Made by a program: the position numbers and the translations under genes. Below, one piece after another: positions 33,892 to 42,355 of a stretch of 64,000 nucleotides of DNA. The stretch covers positions 248,001 to 312,000 of the forward strand of contig NZ_NFUU01000002.1 in assembly GCF_002127265.1 (NCBI RefSeq), read 5' to 3'. Numbering within the stretch: the stretch's first letter is position 1; each line of letters starts with the position of its first letter. The stretch comes from Hydrogenophaga sp. IBVHS1. GTDB taxonomy: Bacteria > Pseudomonadota > Gammaproteobacteria > Burkholderiales > Burkholderiaceae_C. A model generated the notes under the pieces. That model saw only the letters and a program-made list of their open reading frames with translations, did no database searches and was not told where the DNA came from.

Positions 33892-35613
33892 TCAGAGGTT
33901 GAAGCCGCCCAGGCTCTGGATGCGTTCCACATGCGCCATGAGCGAGCGCTTGGCCACCGGCCACAGGCGTTCGGGTACATCGTCGTAAGCGAGCTCTACC
34001 CAGTCGTCGGGCGAACCTTCGGGCAGGGCTTGCAGCGCGCGGGCCACTTTCGCTTCGCGCTTCAAGCGGTGCGCCTTGAGTTGCGCGATCGCGGCGCGTG
34101 CGCCACCTTCCGCGGGCGCCGAAGGGTTGTTTTCGCTTCGCCGCAGATCGCCAAGCACATAGCCGTGCGCGGGCAATATGAATTCGATGCCGTGCCGCAC
34201 GCAGGCCGCGTCGAGCTTGTCGAGCGAATCGAGGTAGGCGCCCATGTTGCCGTCGGGTGGGTCGATCACCGTGGTGCTGCCGTTCAAGATGTGGTCACCG
34301 GTGAAGAGCAGGCCGTCTTCTACCAGCGCGAGGCACAGGTGGTTGGCGGCGTGGCCCGGCGTGTGCAGCACCTCCAGCGTGTGCGACACCATGCCGTGCC
34401 CCGCTTGCCCCACCAGCATGATCTGCTCGCCATCCGAAAGCGAGCGCTCGGGCGAGAAACGGCTGTTCTCGCGCGCGGTGGCGGCACTGGGCAGACCCAG
34501 GATGGGTGGCCGGGCCAGGCCCGCGTCGGTGCACAGGGCCTGCAGGCGGGGTGCACCGGGGGAATGGTCGGGGTGCGAATGGGTGCACACGATGGCGTTG
34601 ATGCGGCCACCGGTCGCGCGCCACAGGCGTTCGATGTGCTCGGGCTCGTCGGGGCCGGGGTCGATCACCACATGGCCGCTGGCCGGATCGCCCACGATGT
34701 AGCTGTTGGTGCCGGGTCCTGTCATGTAGCCGGGGTTGGGCGCGGTCAGGCGTTGCACGTTCTTGAGCAGTTGCACCGGCTGATCGTGCTGCCAGTCCAG
34801 CGTGTGCACGATCTGGCCGTCAGGGCAGACCATGGCGAGTTCACCGAAGGGCGCCTCGTGTTCCATGTGGCGCGACTCGGCGCCATGCGTGAGGCCTGCG
34901 CGTGGGCAGCTGGTCCACAGCGGTTCGTCATTTTCGGCACAGGCGTCCAGCACTCCCTGCACATCCGCATAGGCCTGCAGCCGCTCCAGCGTGCGGATGG
35001 TGGGGAAGATGATGAAGAAACCACCGGCCTTGTGGCGTTCCAGCGCGTCGGCCGGGCGCACCCAGCAAGGCTCGAACTGCTCGGCTTCATCGGCCACCGG
35101 GGCCTGGCCCTCGGGCATGCGCGCCACGAGGAAAGGCACGTCGAAACGGCGCGGCAGGTCGCGGTCGGTGATCCAGTGCGCCAGCACGAACACACCGGCA
35201 CCGTCCAGCGTGAGTCCCCTGGCCTGGCATTGCGCGGCAAACGGAGCCTTGCGGTCGAGCGTGGCGATGTCGCTGTCGTCCACCGGTGTGCCATCGGCCC
35301 GGTGCGCCAGCAGCACGCCCAGTTCTTCAAAACTTTCGCGAATGGCCGCAATCGCCTGCGTGAGGTGCAGGTCGCTCTGGGTAGGACGGCGCGAGGCGAT
35401 GGCGTGCGCCTGCGCGTCGGCCGCGTCGATGCCACCGCCGGGGAACACGTAGGCGCCCGGTGCAAAACTGGCCGTCATCGATCGACGCGTCATCAGCACC
35501 TCGATGCCGGGGTTGGCGGCGTCGGTGCTGTCGCGCAGCAGCAGCACGGTGGCGGCGGGGCGAACGGGAACGCTCGGGCGGGGTGGGTGCAGGAGTTGGG
35601 TGGGTCGGACCAT
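33892..35613 (-). CDS. Nudix–metallo-beta-lactamase fusion hydrolase
   Basis: 573 residues. The N-terminal half (~10–240) has a Nudix fold with a split Nudix box: GGGIDAADAQ, an insertion, then AAIRESFEELGVLL, as in NUDT19-like enzymes that hydrolyse CoA esters. The C-terminal half (~275–500) is a metallo-beta-lactamase with the HSHPDH metal motif and TGDHILNGS, similar to LACTB2-like hydrolases. The ATG at 35613 is preferred; a TTG at 35631 would add six residues. Last gene of the seven-gene minus-strand operon, 24 bases after the racemase gene. Both halves appear to keep their active-site residues. Confidence 0.85.
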   Translation of the reverse strand: MVRPTQLLHPPRPSVPVRPAATVLLLRDSTDAANPGIEVLMTRRSMTASFAPGAYVFPGGGIDAADAQAHAIASRRPTQSDLHLTQAIAAIRESFEELGVLLAHRADGTPVDDSDIATLDRKAPFAAQCQARGLTLDGAGVFVLAHWITDRDLPRRFDVPFLVARMPEGQAPVADEAEQFEPCWVRPADALERHKAGGFFIIFPTIRTLERLQAYADVQGVLDACAENDEPLWTSCPRAGLTHGAESRHMEHEAPFGELAMVCPDGQIVHTLDWQHDQPVQLLKNVQRLTAPNPGYMTGPGTNSYIVGDPASGHVVIDPGPDEPEHIERLWRATGGRINAIVCTHSHPDHSPGAPRLQALCTDAGLARPPILGLPSAATARENSRFSPERSLSDGEQIMLVGQAGHGMVSHTLEVLHTPGHAANHLCLALVEDGLLFTGDHILNGSTTVIDPPDGNMGAYLDSLDKLDAACVRHGIEFILPAHGYVLGDLRRSENNPSAPAEGGARAAIAQLKAHRLKREAKVARALQALPEGSPDDWVELAYDDVPERLWPVAKRSLMAHVERIQSLGGFNL

Positions 35614-35637
35614 TTCCGCATTTTGCGGCAAGTGTCC

Positions 35638-36375
35638 TTATCGCGTTCCGAGCGCAGCCATCTCGGGTGAAAGCCCTTGCCAGGCGACGTCGAAGCCGGC
35701 TCGCTCACGCGCGGGTGGCAGCGGTGCGCTGCGCAGGGCCCAGTGCGCGCCCGCCACCACGCTGTCGATCACGGGAATCGGCACCTCGGCCTGTACGAGC
35801 GCAGCCATGCCGGCCAGCCCGGCGCCGCCAAGGATGACGGCTTCTACGCCCAACTGGCGCGAGGCGTCGCGGCAGGCCTGGGCCAGCAGGGTGCGCGCGG
35901 CCACCGGGTCTGCCGCGAGCTGCGCGCCGGTGGGCGCCACGGTGTGGATGCCGGCGAGTTGCTGAGACTGCCCGAGCGCCTGCGCCAGGCGCTGCAGCAT
36001 GGGGCCCCAGCGCGCGCCGCCGGTCACGATGGCGTAGCGTCCGTGGCGCGCGGCCTCGATGAACGCAGCCTCGGCCAGACCAGTCACCGGCACCGGGCTG
36101 CTCTCGCGCAGGGCCATCAGGCCGGGGTCGCCGAAGCAGCCGATCAGCACGGCGTCGGGGGCACGCGTTTCGCTGACAAGTGCGTGGGCCCAGGCGTCGA
36201 GCGCGGCGTGGGACGCCACGGCGTAGCTGGCCTCGTCGGCAATGTAGGGCGAACCGAAGCGGGCGGTGACCGTGCGAACGCTCACATGCAACCCCGCTGC
36301 CTGTTGCACATGGGTCTGCAGCAGCTCGCTCACGCTGGCCGAGGTGTTGGGGTTGATGACCAGCAGTTGCCGCAT
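35638..36375 (-). CDS. Aspartate/glutamate/hydantoin racemase-family protein
   Basis: 245 residues, starting MRQLLVINPNTSASVSELL, the hallmark of the hydantoin/Asp-Glu racemase family. The first catalytic cysteine is present in VLIGCFGDPGL. The second, normally in a GCAGM-like motif, is replaced: AVILGGAGLAGM. Single-Cys members with a GG motif exist in this superfamily (arylmalonate decarboxylase is a different, better-known one-Cys case), so the enzyme may isomerise, decarboxylate or split its substrate. It follows the GntR gene by 7 bases in an importer operon. Confidence 0.8.
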   Translation of the reverse strand: MRQLLVINPNTSASVSELLQTHVQQAAGLHVSVRTVTARFGSPYIADEASYAVASHAALDAWAHALVSETRAPDAVLIGCFGDPGLMALRESSPVPVTGLAEAAFIEAARHGRYAIVTGGARWGPMLQRLAQALGQSQQLAGIHTVAPTGAQLAADPVAARTLLAQACRDASRQLGVEAVILGGAGLAGMAALVQAEVPIPVIDSVVAGAHWALRSAPLPPARERAGFDVAWQGLSPEMAALGTR

Positions 36376-36382
36376 GGCGCGT

Positions 36383-37087
36383 TCAGAGCGAGGGCGTGAA
36401 AAGGCTTTCGAGATCGGGCACCTTGCCGCCAGACGGTGAAAAATCGAGCTGAGACTCCAGCCGGTCCAGGTGGTCGCGCATCAAACGCGCCGCCTCGCGC
36501 GCGTCGCGCAGGCGAATGGCGGCGAGCAGCGCACGGTGTTCCACGCAGCCGCAGGCAGTGGCATCGCGCCGCGCCTGCGCATGGCTGCTGCTGTAGGTCA
36601 TGAGGATGAGCGATGTGCGGGAGACCATCTCGCGCAGGATGCGGCCCATCGTCTGCTGCCCGGCGCGGTCGGCAATGTGCAGGTGGAAATCGCCCGAGAG
36701 GCGGATCGCGCGGCGCATCTCGCCGGCTTCCCGTGCCGCTTCCTCGTCGCGAATGCAGCGGCTGAGCAACTGGATGTCGTCGTGCACGGCGCGGTCCACG
36801 AAGCGTTCGACCAGTTGCGATTCGATCAGGCGACGCACCTCGAACACCTCGCGCGCTTCCTGCTCGCTGGGCTGGGCGATGGTGGCTCCGCGGTTGGGCG
36901 TGAGGGTGACGATGTGCTCATTCGCCAGGCGCACCAGCACCGGTCGGATCAGCGTGCGCGAAACCCCGAAGGCACTGGCCAGGCGGTCTTCCACCAGCTT
37001 GGTGCCGGGCGGGAGGCGGTGATCGAGGATGGCGGAGACGACGCGGTCGTAGATGGTGCTGTCGCTCGCCGAGGGAACACCGGTCAT
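36383..37087 (-). CDS. GntR-family regulator with FCD effector domain
   Basis: 234 residues: GntR winged helix (~10–75, IYDRVVSAILDHRLPPGTKL and FGVSRTLIRPVLVRLANEHI) and an FCD-type all-helical effector domain (~85–215) with metal-binding His/Asp residues (GDFHLHIAD). I chose the start at 37087, overlapping the stop of the permease gene by ATGA. FCD regulators usually sense carboxylate or amino-acid-like ligands. Being inside the operon, it probably autoregulates it through the inverted repeat at 41295–41323. Confidence 0.9.
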   Translation of the reverse strand: MTGVPSASDSTIYDRVVSAILDHRLPPGTKLVEDRLASAFGVSRTLIRPVLVRLANEHIVTLTPNRGATIAQPSEQEAREVFEVRRLIESQLVERFVDRAVHDDIQLLSRCIRDEEAAREAGEMRRAIRLSGDFHLHIADRAGQQTMGRILREMVSRTSLILMTYSSSHAQARRDATACGCVEHRALLAAIRLRDAREAARLMRDHLDRLESQLDFSPSGGKVPDLESLFTPSL

Positions 37088-37980
37088 TCCGCGCGTCCCT
37101 TCTTCTGGCGCTTGCCCAGCCACATCGCCAGCGACACCGCCACCCCCATCACCAGCAGCGAGACCACGGTGGTCACCGTGCCCAGTGCGTAGATGGCTGG
37201 CGTGGTCACCTTGGAGGTGAGTCCCTGCAGTTCGAGCGGCAGCGTGTTCACATCGCCGATGGCCTGCGAGGTGCGCGCAATTTCGTCCCAGCTCAGCGTG
37301 AAGCCGAACATGCCGATGCCGACCACCGAGGGGCCGATCAGCGGCAGCACGACGTGGCGGAAACCTTGCCAGGGCGTGGCGCCCAGGTCGCGCGCGGCTT
37401 CTTCGTAGGCCGGGTTGAAGCGGTTGAACACCGCGAACATGATGAGCAGGCCGAACGGCAGCGTCCAGGTGAGGTGGGCGCCGAGTGCGGAGGTCATGAG
37501 GCCCAGCGCGGTGCCGTAATTCTCCAGCGTGCCGGTGGCGCCCATGGCCTCCAGCAGCCATTTGATGCCACCATCGAGCAGACGGAACTGCAGGCCGATG
37601 CCGAGCGAAACAATGATGGACGGCATGATCAGGCTCGCCACCGTCAGGTAGAAGAGGGCGTTGCCGCCGCGCAGCGGTTTGCGGAATGCGAGGCCGGCAA
37701 GCACCGAGAGCACCACGGTCAACAGCATCACCACGCCGCCCAGCCACAGCGAGCGCAGAAATGCCGCGCCAATGTCCACCGTGCCCAGACCTTCGGCGAG
37801 TTTGTAGAACCAGTGCAGCGACACACCTCGCAGCGGAAAGGTGAGGCCGCCTTCGGGCCCCTGGAAGCTGAGCACGAAGATGACGAACATGGGGCCGTAC
37901 ATGAACAGCACGAACAGCGCGAAGACGATCGCCAGCGGCCAGAAGCCGGGCGCGCGGGGTTCTGAAATCCGGCTGGCCAT
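37084..37980 (-). CDS. ABC transporter permease, PotC-like
   Basis: 298-residue inner-membrane permease with six helices. The EAA-type loop that docks the ATPase reads YEEAARDLGATPWQGFRHV. Best placed with PotC-type components of spermidine/putrescine-family importers. Start at 37980, two bases after the PotB-like stop. Confidence 0.92.
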   Translation of the reverse strand: MASRISEPRAPGFWPLAIVFALFVLFMYGPMFVIFVLSFQGPEGGLTFPLRGVSLHWFYKLAEGLGTVDIGAAFLRSLWLGGVVMLLTVVLSVLAGLAFRKPLRGGNALFYLTVASLIMPSIIVSLGIGLQFRLLDGGIKWLLEAMGATGTLENYGTALGLMTSALGAHLTWTLPFGLLIMFAVFNRFNPAYEEAARDLGATPWQGFRHVVLPLIGPSVVGIGMFGFTLSWDEIARTSQAIGDVNTLPLELQGLTSKVTTPAIYALGTVTTVVSLLVMGVAVSLAMWLGKRQKKGRAE

Positions 37981-37982
37981 GA

Positions 37983-38882
37983 TCAGAGTTCCTTTCTGAT
38001 GTCGACCAGGCGCGTCAGGCCCCAGATGATCATGAGCACGATCGCCAGCAGGATCACCGCATTGGCCGCGGCCAGCGGGAACTGCAGGTAAGAGGTCTGC
38101 ACCTGAATGATCTTGCCTACCGAGGCGATCTGCTGCCCGCCCATCACGCCGATGGTGACGAAGTCGCCCATGACGATGGTGATGACGAAGATCGAGCCGA
38201 TGATGATGCCGGTCTTGGAGAGCGGCACGATCACGTTCCACAGCGTCTGCCAGCTGCTCGCGCCGCTGTCGCTGGCGGCTTCGAGCAGGCTGCGGTCGAT
38301 GCGCATCATGCTGTTGAAGATCGGCACGATCATGAACATGGTGTAGAGGTGCACGAACGCGAGCACCACCGAAAAGTCGGAGAACAGCAGCCACTCCACG
38401 GGCTCGTTGATCACGCCGATGCCCATCAGGCTCTGGTTGACCAGGCCATTGCGGCCCAGCAGCGGCACCCAGGAAATCATGCGGATGACGTTGGACGTCC
38501 AGAACGGCACGGTGCACAGCACGAACAGCAGCGTCTGCATGCCGGGCGAGCGCACGTGGAAGGCGAGGAAATACGCCACCGCGAACCCCACCACCAGCGT
38601 GATGCCCCAGACCAGCAGGCAGAACTTGAGTGTGGAGAGGTAGGTGGACAGCGAGACGCAGAAGTCGCCATGCTCGGTGAGCACCGAGCAGCCCTCGAAA
38701 ATGGCCGCGTAATTGCGCAGCGTGAAGCCGGGAATGAGCTCGTACTCGTTGAAATTCCAGAAGCTCACCATGACGGTGAGCGCCAGCGGAATCAGGAAGA
38801 ACACCACGAACACCAGCGTGAACGGCGCGGCCTGCCACCAGGCACGCACGGTCTTGATGGGGTTCGTGGTGGTGTTGCTCAT
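37983..38882 (-). CDS. ABC transporter permease, PotB-like
   Basis: 299-residue permease with about six helices and the docking loop LLEAASDSGASSWQTLWNVI. It forms the membrane channel with the PotC-like permease. The periplasmic segment after helix 1 contains two cysteines (EGCSVLTEHGDFC), which could form a disulphide. It lies 5 bases after the binding-protein stop. Confidence 0.92.
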   Translation of the reverse strand: MSNTTTNPIKTVRAWWQAAPFTLVFVVFFLIPLALTVMVSFWNFNEYELIPGFTLRNYAAIFEGCSVLTEHGDFCVSLSTYLSTLKFCLLVWGITLVVGFAVAYFLAFHVRSPGMQTLLFVLCTVPFWTSNVIRMISWVPLLGRNGLVNQSLMGIGVINEPVEWLLFSDFSVVLAFVHLYTMFMIVPIFNSMMRIDRSLLEAASDSGASSWQTLWNVIVPLSKTGIIIGSIFVITIVMGDFVTIGVMGGQQIASVGKIIQVQTSYLQFPLAAANAVILLAIVLMIIWGLTRLVDIRKEL

Positions 38883-38887
38883 GGCAT

Positions 38888-40177
38888 TCAGGCTGCTACG
38901 AACTCATTCCACTTGCGAACCATGTACTCGTTCTCGTCCATCACGGCGTTCCAGCAGGCGATGCCACCCATGCGCGCCTCGTAGCTGCCGCCGTCGCGCA
39001 CCGCGCCGGTCTTGGCCAGCACATCGCCGTTGGGGCTCTTGATGTCTTGCGAGGCGGGTTTGCCTTCCATCCAGTAGGCCCACTCATAGGCTTCCATCTT
39101 GGTCTTGGCGGTGTCGAGCACGGCGCTGTAGTAGCCCTGGCGGTTCAGGTAGGCGCCGGCCCAGCCGTCGAGGAACCAGTTGATGAACTCGTAGGCACCA
39201 TCCTGCTTGCGGCCGCTGAGCGTGGCGGGCAGGCCGAAACCAGCCGCCCAGGCGCGGTAGCCCTCTTTCAGTGGCTGGAAGTTGCAGGCGATGCCCTTGG
39301 TGCGCACGGCGGTCACGGCGGGGCTCCACATCGACTGGATCACCACCTCGCCCGAGGCCATCAGGTTCACCGATTCGTTGAAGTCCTTCCAGAGCGCACG
39401 AAACTGGCCAGCCTTCTTGGCCTCGATCAGGGTCTTGATCGTCAGGTCGATCTCGGCCTTGGTCATGTTGCCCTTGTCCTTGTACTTGTGGATGCCCTTG
39501 GCCTCCACCACCATGGCGGCGTCCATGATGCCGATCGAGGGGATGTTCAGGATCGCGGCCTTGCCCTTGAACTCGGGGTTGAGCAGCTCGGCCCAGCTCT
39601 CGATCGGGCGCTTGATCAGGTCGGGGCGGATGCCCAGCGTGTCGGCGTTGTAGACCGTGGGGATCAGCGACATGTACTGCGTGGGCGAGGTCGCGAACTT
39701 CTTGCTCTTCTCGCCTTCGAGGTAGATCACCTTCTTGGGCGCCGTGCCCTGGTCACCCACGGTTTTACCGGCCACCGTGCCGGTGGTGAACAGCGGCGTG
39801 ATCTTGTCGGCTTTCTTGATCTTCTTGGTATCGATGCCTTTGAGGTTGCCCGTGGGCACGATCTTCTTGAGAGAGAAGTACTCGGTGTCGATCAGGTCGA
39901 AGCTGTTGGGGGCGGTCACGGCGCGCTTGGTCACGTCGTCGGTGGTCACGGCCACGTACTGGATCTCGATGCCGGTGTCGGCCTTGAACTTCTCGGCGAT
40001 CGCCTTGTCCTGGTTCACGGCGGTGCCCAGGTAGCGCAGCACGATCTTCTCTTGCGCATGTACGGCGGGCGCGAGCCCCGTGGCCAGGATGCCGGCCATG
40101 CCGGCGGTGCCTTGCAGCAGGCTGCGGCGGCTCAGGCCAGCGGCGGCGATGGTGGGCTCTTGATCGGGTTTCGACAT
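38888..40177 (-). CDS. ABC transporter periplasmic binding protein, PotD-like (Tat signal)
   Basis: 429 residues. The N-terminus carries a twin-arginine signal (AAAGLSRRSLLQGTAGMAG, cleavage near VHA), so it should be exported folded by Tat, which is less common for this family. The mature part is a type-II binding protein of the spermidine/putrescine (PotD) class. The ligand is probably not a simple polyamine, given the racemase-family gene and GntR/FCD regulator in the operon; that is inference. Start chosen at 40177; the longer frame lacks a sensible N-terminus. Confidence 0.9.
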   Translation of the reverse strand: MSKPDQEPTIAAAGLSRRSLLQGTAGMAGILATGLAPAVHAQEKIVLRYLGTAVNQDKAIAEKFKADTGIEIQYVAVTTDDVTKRAVTAPNSFDLIDTEYFSLKKIVPTGNLKGIDTKKIKKADKITPLFTTGTVAGKTVGDQGTAPKKVIYLEGEKSKKFATSPTQYMSLIPTVYNADTLGIRPDLIKRPIESWAELLNPEFKGKAAILNIPSIGIMDAAMVVEAKGIHKYKDKGNMTKAEIDLTIKTLIEAKKAGQFRALWKDFNESVNLMASGEVVIQSMWSPAVTAVRTKGIACNFQPLKEGYRAWAAGFGLPATLSGRKQDGAYEFINWFLDGWAGAYLNRQGYYSAVLDTAKTKMEAYEWAYWMEGKPASQDIKSPNGDVLAKTGAVRDGGSYEARMGGIACWNAVMDENEYMVRKWNEFVAA

Positions 40178-40232
40178 GGCAAATCTCCTGCGGTGCGGGT
40201 TGGGAAGGAAAGGAAAAAATCCGCCTGGAAAG

Positions 40233-41276
40233 TCAGGCGTTGAGGGTCGGCGCAAAGCTGTGCGCCTGCCAGGCCGCCCAGCTCAGGCTGACCTGGTCGC
40301 CCGGCGCATAGGGGCGCTGGGCAAAACTCGCCTCGGGCAGCATCACCGAGACGTTCTCGCCCGCCTGACCCTCGGCCAGGTGCAGGCCGAGCAGCACATA
40401 GCTGCCCTGGTACTCGACATCGTTCACCGTGGCGGGCCAGCCGTTCTCGCCAGCCTCCAGCGGCGCCACGCGTATGTGGTCGTTGCGCACGGCCACCTTG
40501 CCCTGCGTCGTCTGCAGCACGTTGTGGCCGCCCATGAACCGCGCCACGAACTCGCTGGCGGGCCGGTTGTAGACCTCGTGCGGCGAGCCGACCTGTTCAA
40601 TGCGGCCGTGGTCCATGACCACCATGGTGTCGGCCAGCGCCATCGCCTCTTCCTGGGAGTGCGTGACGTGAATGAACGTGAGCCCCAGTTCCTTCTGCCA
40701 GCGGCGCAGCTCGGCGCGCATCTGTACGCGCAGGAAGGGGTCGAGCGCGGACAGCGGTTCGTCGAGCAGCAACACGCGCGGCTGCGTGATGAGGGCGCGC
40801 GCCAGTGCCACGCGCTGCTGCTGGCCCCCCGAGAGCTCGCCGGGCTTGCGCTGGGCGAGGTGCCCCATGGCCACGCGCTCCAGCAGGTCCTGCGCCTGCC
40901 TGTGGCGCGCGTCCTTGTCGATGCCTTTCATCTTCAGGCTGAAGGCCACGTTGTCCAGCGCCGAGAGATGGGGGAACAGCGCAAAGCTCTGGAACATCAT
41001 GGCCGTGCCGCGCCCAGCGGCTGGCAAGTGGGTGATGTTGCGGTTCTCCAGCAGGATGTCGCCGCTGGTGGTGCTCTCGTGCCCGGCGATCATGCGCAGC
41101 GTGGTGCTCTTGCCGCAGCCCGAAGGCCCCAGCAGACAGCAGTAGCTGCCACTGGCAATGCGCAGGTTGATGCTGTCCACCGCCACGCTGCCTGCGGCGT
41201 ACTGCTTGGTCAGCGCGATCAGTTCAATGCCGGCGGCCTGGGGCGTGGGATCGTTCATGACGATCGCTGTTTGCAT
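40233..41276 (-). CDS. ABC transporter ATP-binding protein, PotA-like
   Basis: 347 residues from the ATG at 41276 (an ATG at 41258 is an alternative; neither has a good Shine-Dalgarno). Walker A GPSGCGKST, signature LSGGQQQRVALARAL and Walker B VLLLDEPLSALDP are intact, and a C-terminal TOBE-like beta domain (~260–340) follows, as in PotA/FbpC. First gene of the seven-gene operon: ATPase, binding protein, two permeases, GntR, racemase-family protein, Nudix–MBL. Confidence 0.93.
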   Translation of the reverse strand: MQTAIVMNDPTPQAAGIELIALTKQYAAGSVAVDSINLRIASGSYCCLLGPSGCGKSTTLRMIAGHESTTSGDILLENRNITHLPAAGRGTAMMFQSFALFPHLSALDNVAFSLKMKGIDKDARHRQAQDLLERVAMGHLAQRKPGELSGGQQQRVALARALITQPRVLLLDEPLSALDPFLRVQMRAELRRWQKELGLTFIHVTHSQEEAMALADTMVVMDHGRIEQVGSPHEVYNRPASEFVARFMGGHNVLQTTQGKVAVRNDHIRVAPLEAGENGWPATVNDVEYQGSYVLLGLHLAEGQAGENVSVMLPEASFAQRPYAPGDQVSLSWAAWQAHSFAPTLNA

Positions 41277-41294
41277 AAGCCGTGCCAGCCGTTT

Positions 41295-41323
41295 TGTACG
41301 CACTTTTCTTCAGATTGCGTACA
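41295..41323. promoter_or_regulatory. Inverted-repeat operator upstream of the PotA-like operon
   Basis: TGTACGCA at 41295–41302 and its exact inverse TGCGTACA at 41316–41323, centred 21 bases apart (two helical turns), with flanking TTT/AAA. A third degenerate half-site (TTTGTGCGCA) follows near 41339. It sits 19 bases upstream of the first operon gene, fitting control by the operon's own GntR/FCD protein. Confidence 0.6.
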
Positions 41324-41445
41324 GAAAAGCACCCCGTTTGTGCGCAGTGTTGCGGGACCGGCGCCGTTCAAGTCATCGCGGTGCGCCCGCTGTGCACCAG
41401 CTTGTGGCCCCGCGCCAGTGCGGTGCGCGCCAGACGGGCTGGACG

Positions 41446-41451
41446 GATAAT
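41446..41451 (+). promoter_or_regulatory. -10 element of a leaderless dapF transcript
   Basis: GATAAT ends seven bases before the dapF ATG at 41459; no Shine-Dalgarno sequence is visible. Confidence 0.5.
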
Positions 41452-41458
41452 CCCGTCC

Positions 41459-42334
41459 ATGCACATCCGATTCACCAAGATGCAGGGCGCGGGCAACGAT
41501 TTCGTTGTGCTCGACGAGACGCAGGGACGCCTGGGCCTGAGCGCGGCCCAGTACCGTTTCCTGGCCGACCGGCATTTCGGTGTCGGCGCCGACCAGATCC
41601 TGAGCGTGCGGCCTTCGCCGGGCGCGGGGCTGGATTTCGAATACGCCATTCACAACGCCGACGGTGGCGAGGTGGAGCACTGCGGCAACGGGGCTCGCTG
41701 CTTCGTGCGCTACGTGCACGACAAGGGACTGAGCCAGAAGAACCCGCTGCGCGTGAAGGTGATCAATGGCGAGCTGGAACTGCGCATGCACGGCGACGGC
41801 CGAGTGACAGTGAACATGGGGCCGCCGGTGTTTGAACTCGATCGCGTTCCTTTCCTGGCCGAGGGCTTCCAGCCCGAGCCCATGGGCGACTTCGAGCGCT
41901 GGCCGCTGGCGCTGCCCTACGCCGGCGATGTGCCGGTCGCGGTGCTCTCCATGGGCAACCCCCACGCCGTGCTGCTGGTGGAAGACGTGCAGACTGCGTC
42001 GGTGCAGGCCTGGGGTCCGTGGATCGAATCGCACGAACGCTTTCCCCAGCGCGTGAACGCCGGCTTCCTGCAGGTGGTCAACCGCGGCGAGGTGCGCCTG
42101 CGGGTGTACGAGCGCGGCGCGGGTGAAACCCTGGCTTGCGGCACCGGCGCCTGTGCCGCTGTGGTGGCCGGCATTCGCCTCGGCCTGCTTGATGCGAGGG
42201 TGGATGTGCACACGCGCGGCGGCGTGCTCAGCATCGAATGGGAGAACACGCCGGGCCACGATCAGCCGGTGTTCATGACCGGCCCGGCCACCACCGTGTT
42301 TGACGGTGAGATCGAGCTGCCCGACCTGGCGTGA
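41459..42334 (+). CDS. dapF: Diaminopimelate epimerase
   Basis: 291 residues, converting LL- to meso-diaminopimelate for lysine and peptidoglycan. Both catalytic cysteines are present ([10 protein letters not shown] and [11 protein letters not shown]), as is the start [20 protein letters not shown]. It supplies the meso-DAP that the MurE encoded later in the window adds. Neighbours DUF484 and xerC follow, a conserved proteobacterial order. Confidence 0.97.
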   Translation: MHIRFTKMQGAGNDFVVLDETQGRLGLSAAQYRFLADRHFGVGADQILSVRPSPGAGLDFEYAIHNADGGEVEHCGNGARCFVRYVHDKGLSQKNPLRVKVINGELELRMHGDGRVTVNMGPPVFELDRVPFLAEGFQPEPMGDFERWPLALPYAGDVPVAVLSMGNPHAVLLVEDVQTASVQAWGPWIESHERFPQRVNAGFLQVVNRGEVRLRVYERGAGETLACGTGACAAVVAGIRLGLLDARVDVHTRGGVLSIEWENTPGHDQPVFMTGPATTVFDGEIELPDLA

Positions 42335-42341
42335 TGTCGTC

Positions 42342-42347
42342 TACAGT
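42342..42347 (+). promoter_or_regulatory. Possible -10 element just upstream of the DUF484 gene
   Basis: TACAGT ends eight bases before the ATG at 42356; no Shine-Dalgarno sequence. Weaker member of the leaderless pattern. Confidence 0.3.
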
Positions 42348-42355
42348 GCAGCACC

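Noticed and set aside
33611-33964. 117-residue minus frame around the 33.7-kb gap
   Set aside because: No homology pattern; overlaps the di-iron gene end. The better reading of the gap is the iron-permease remnant in another frame.
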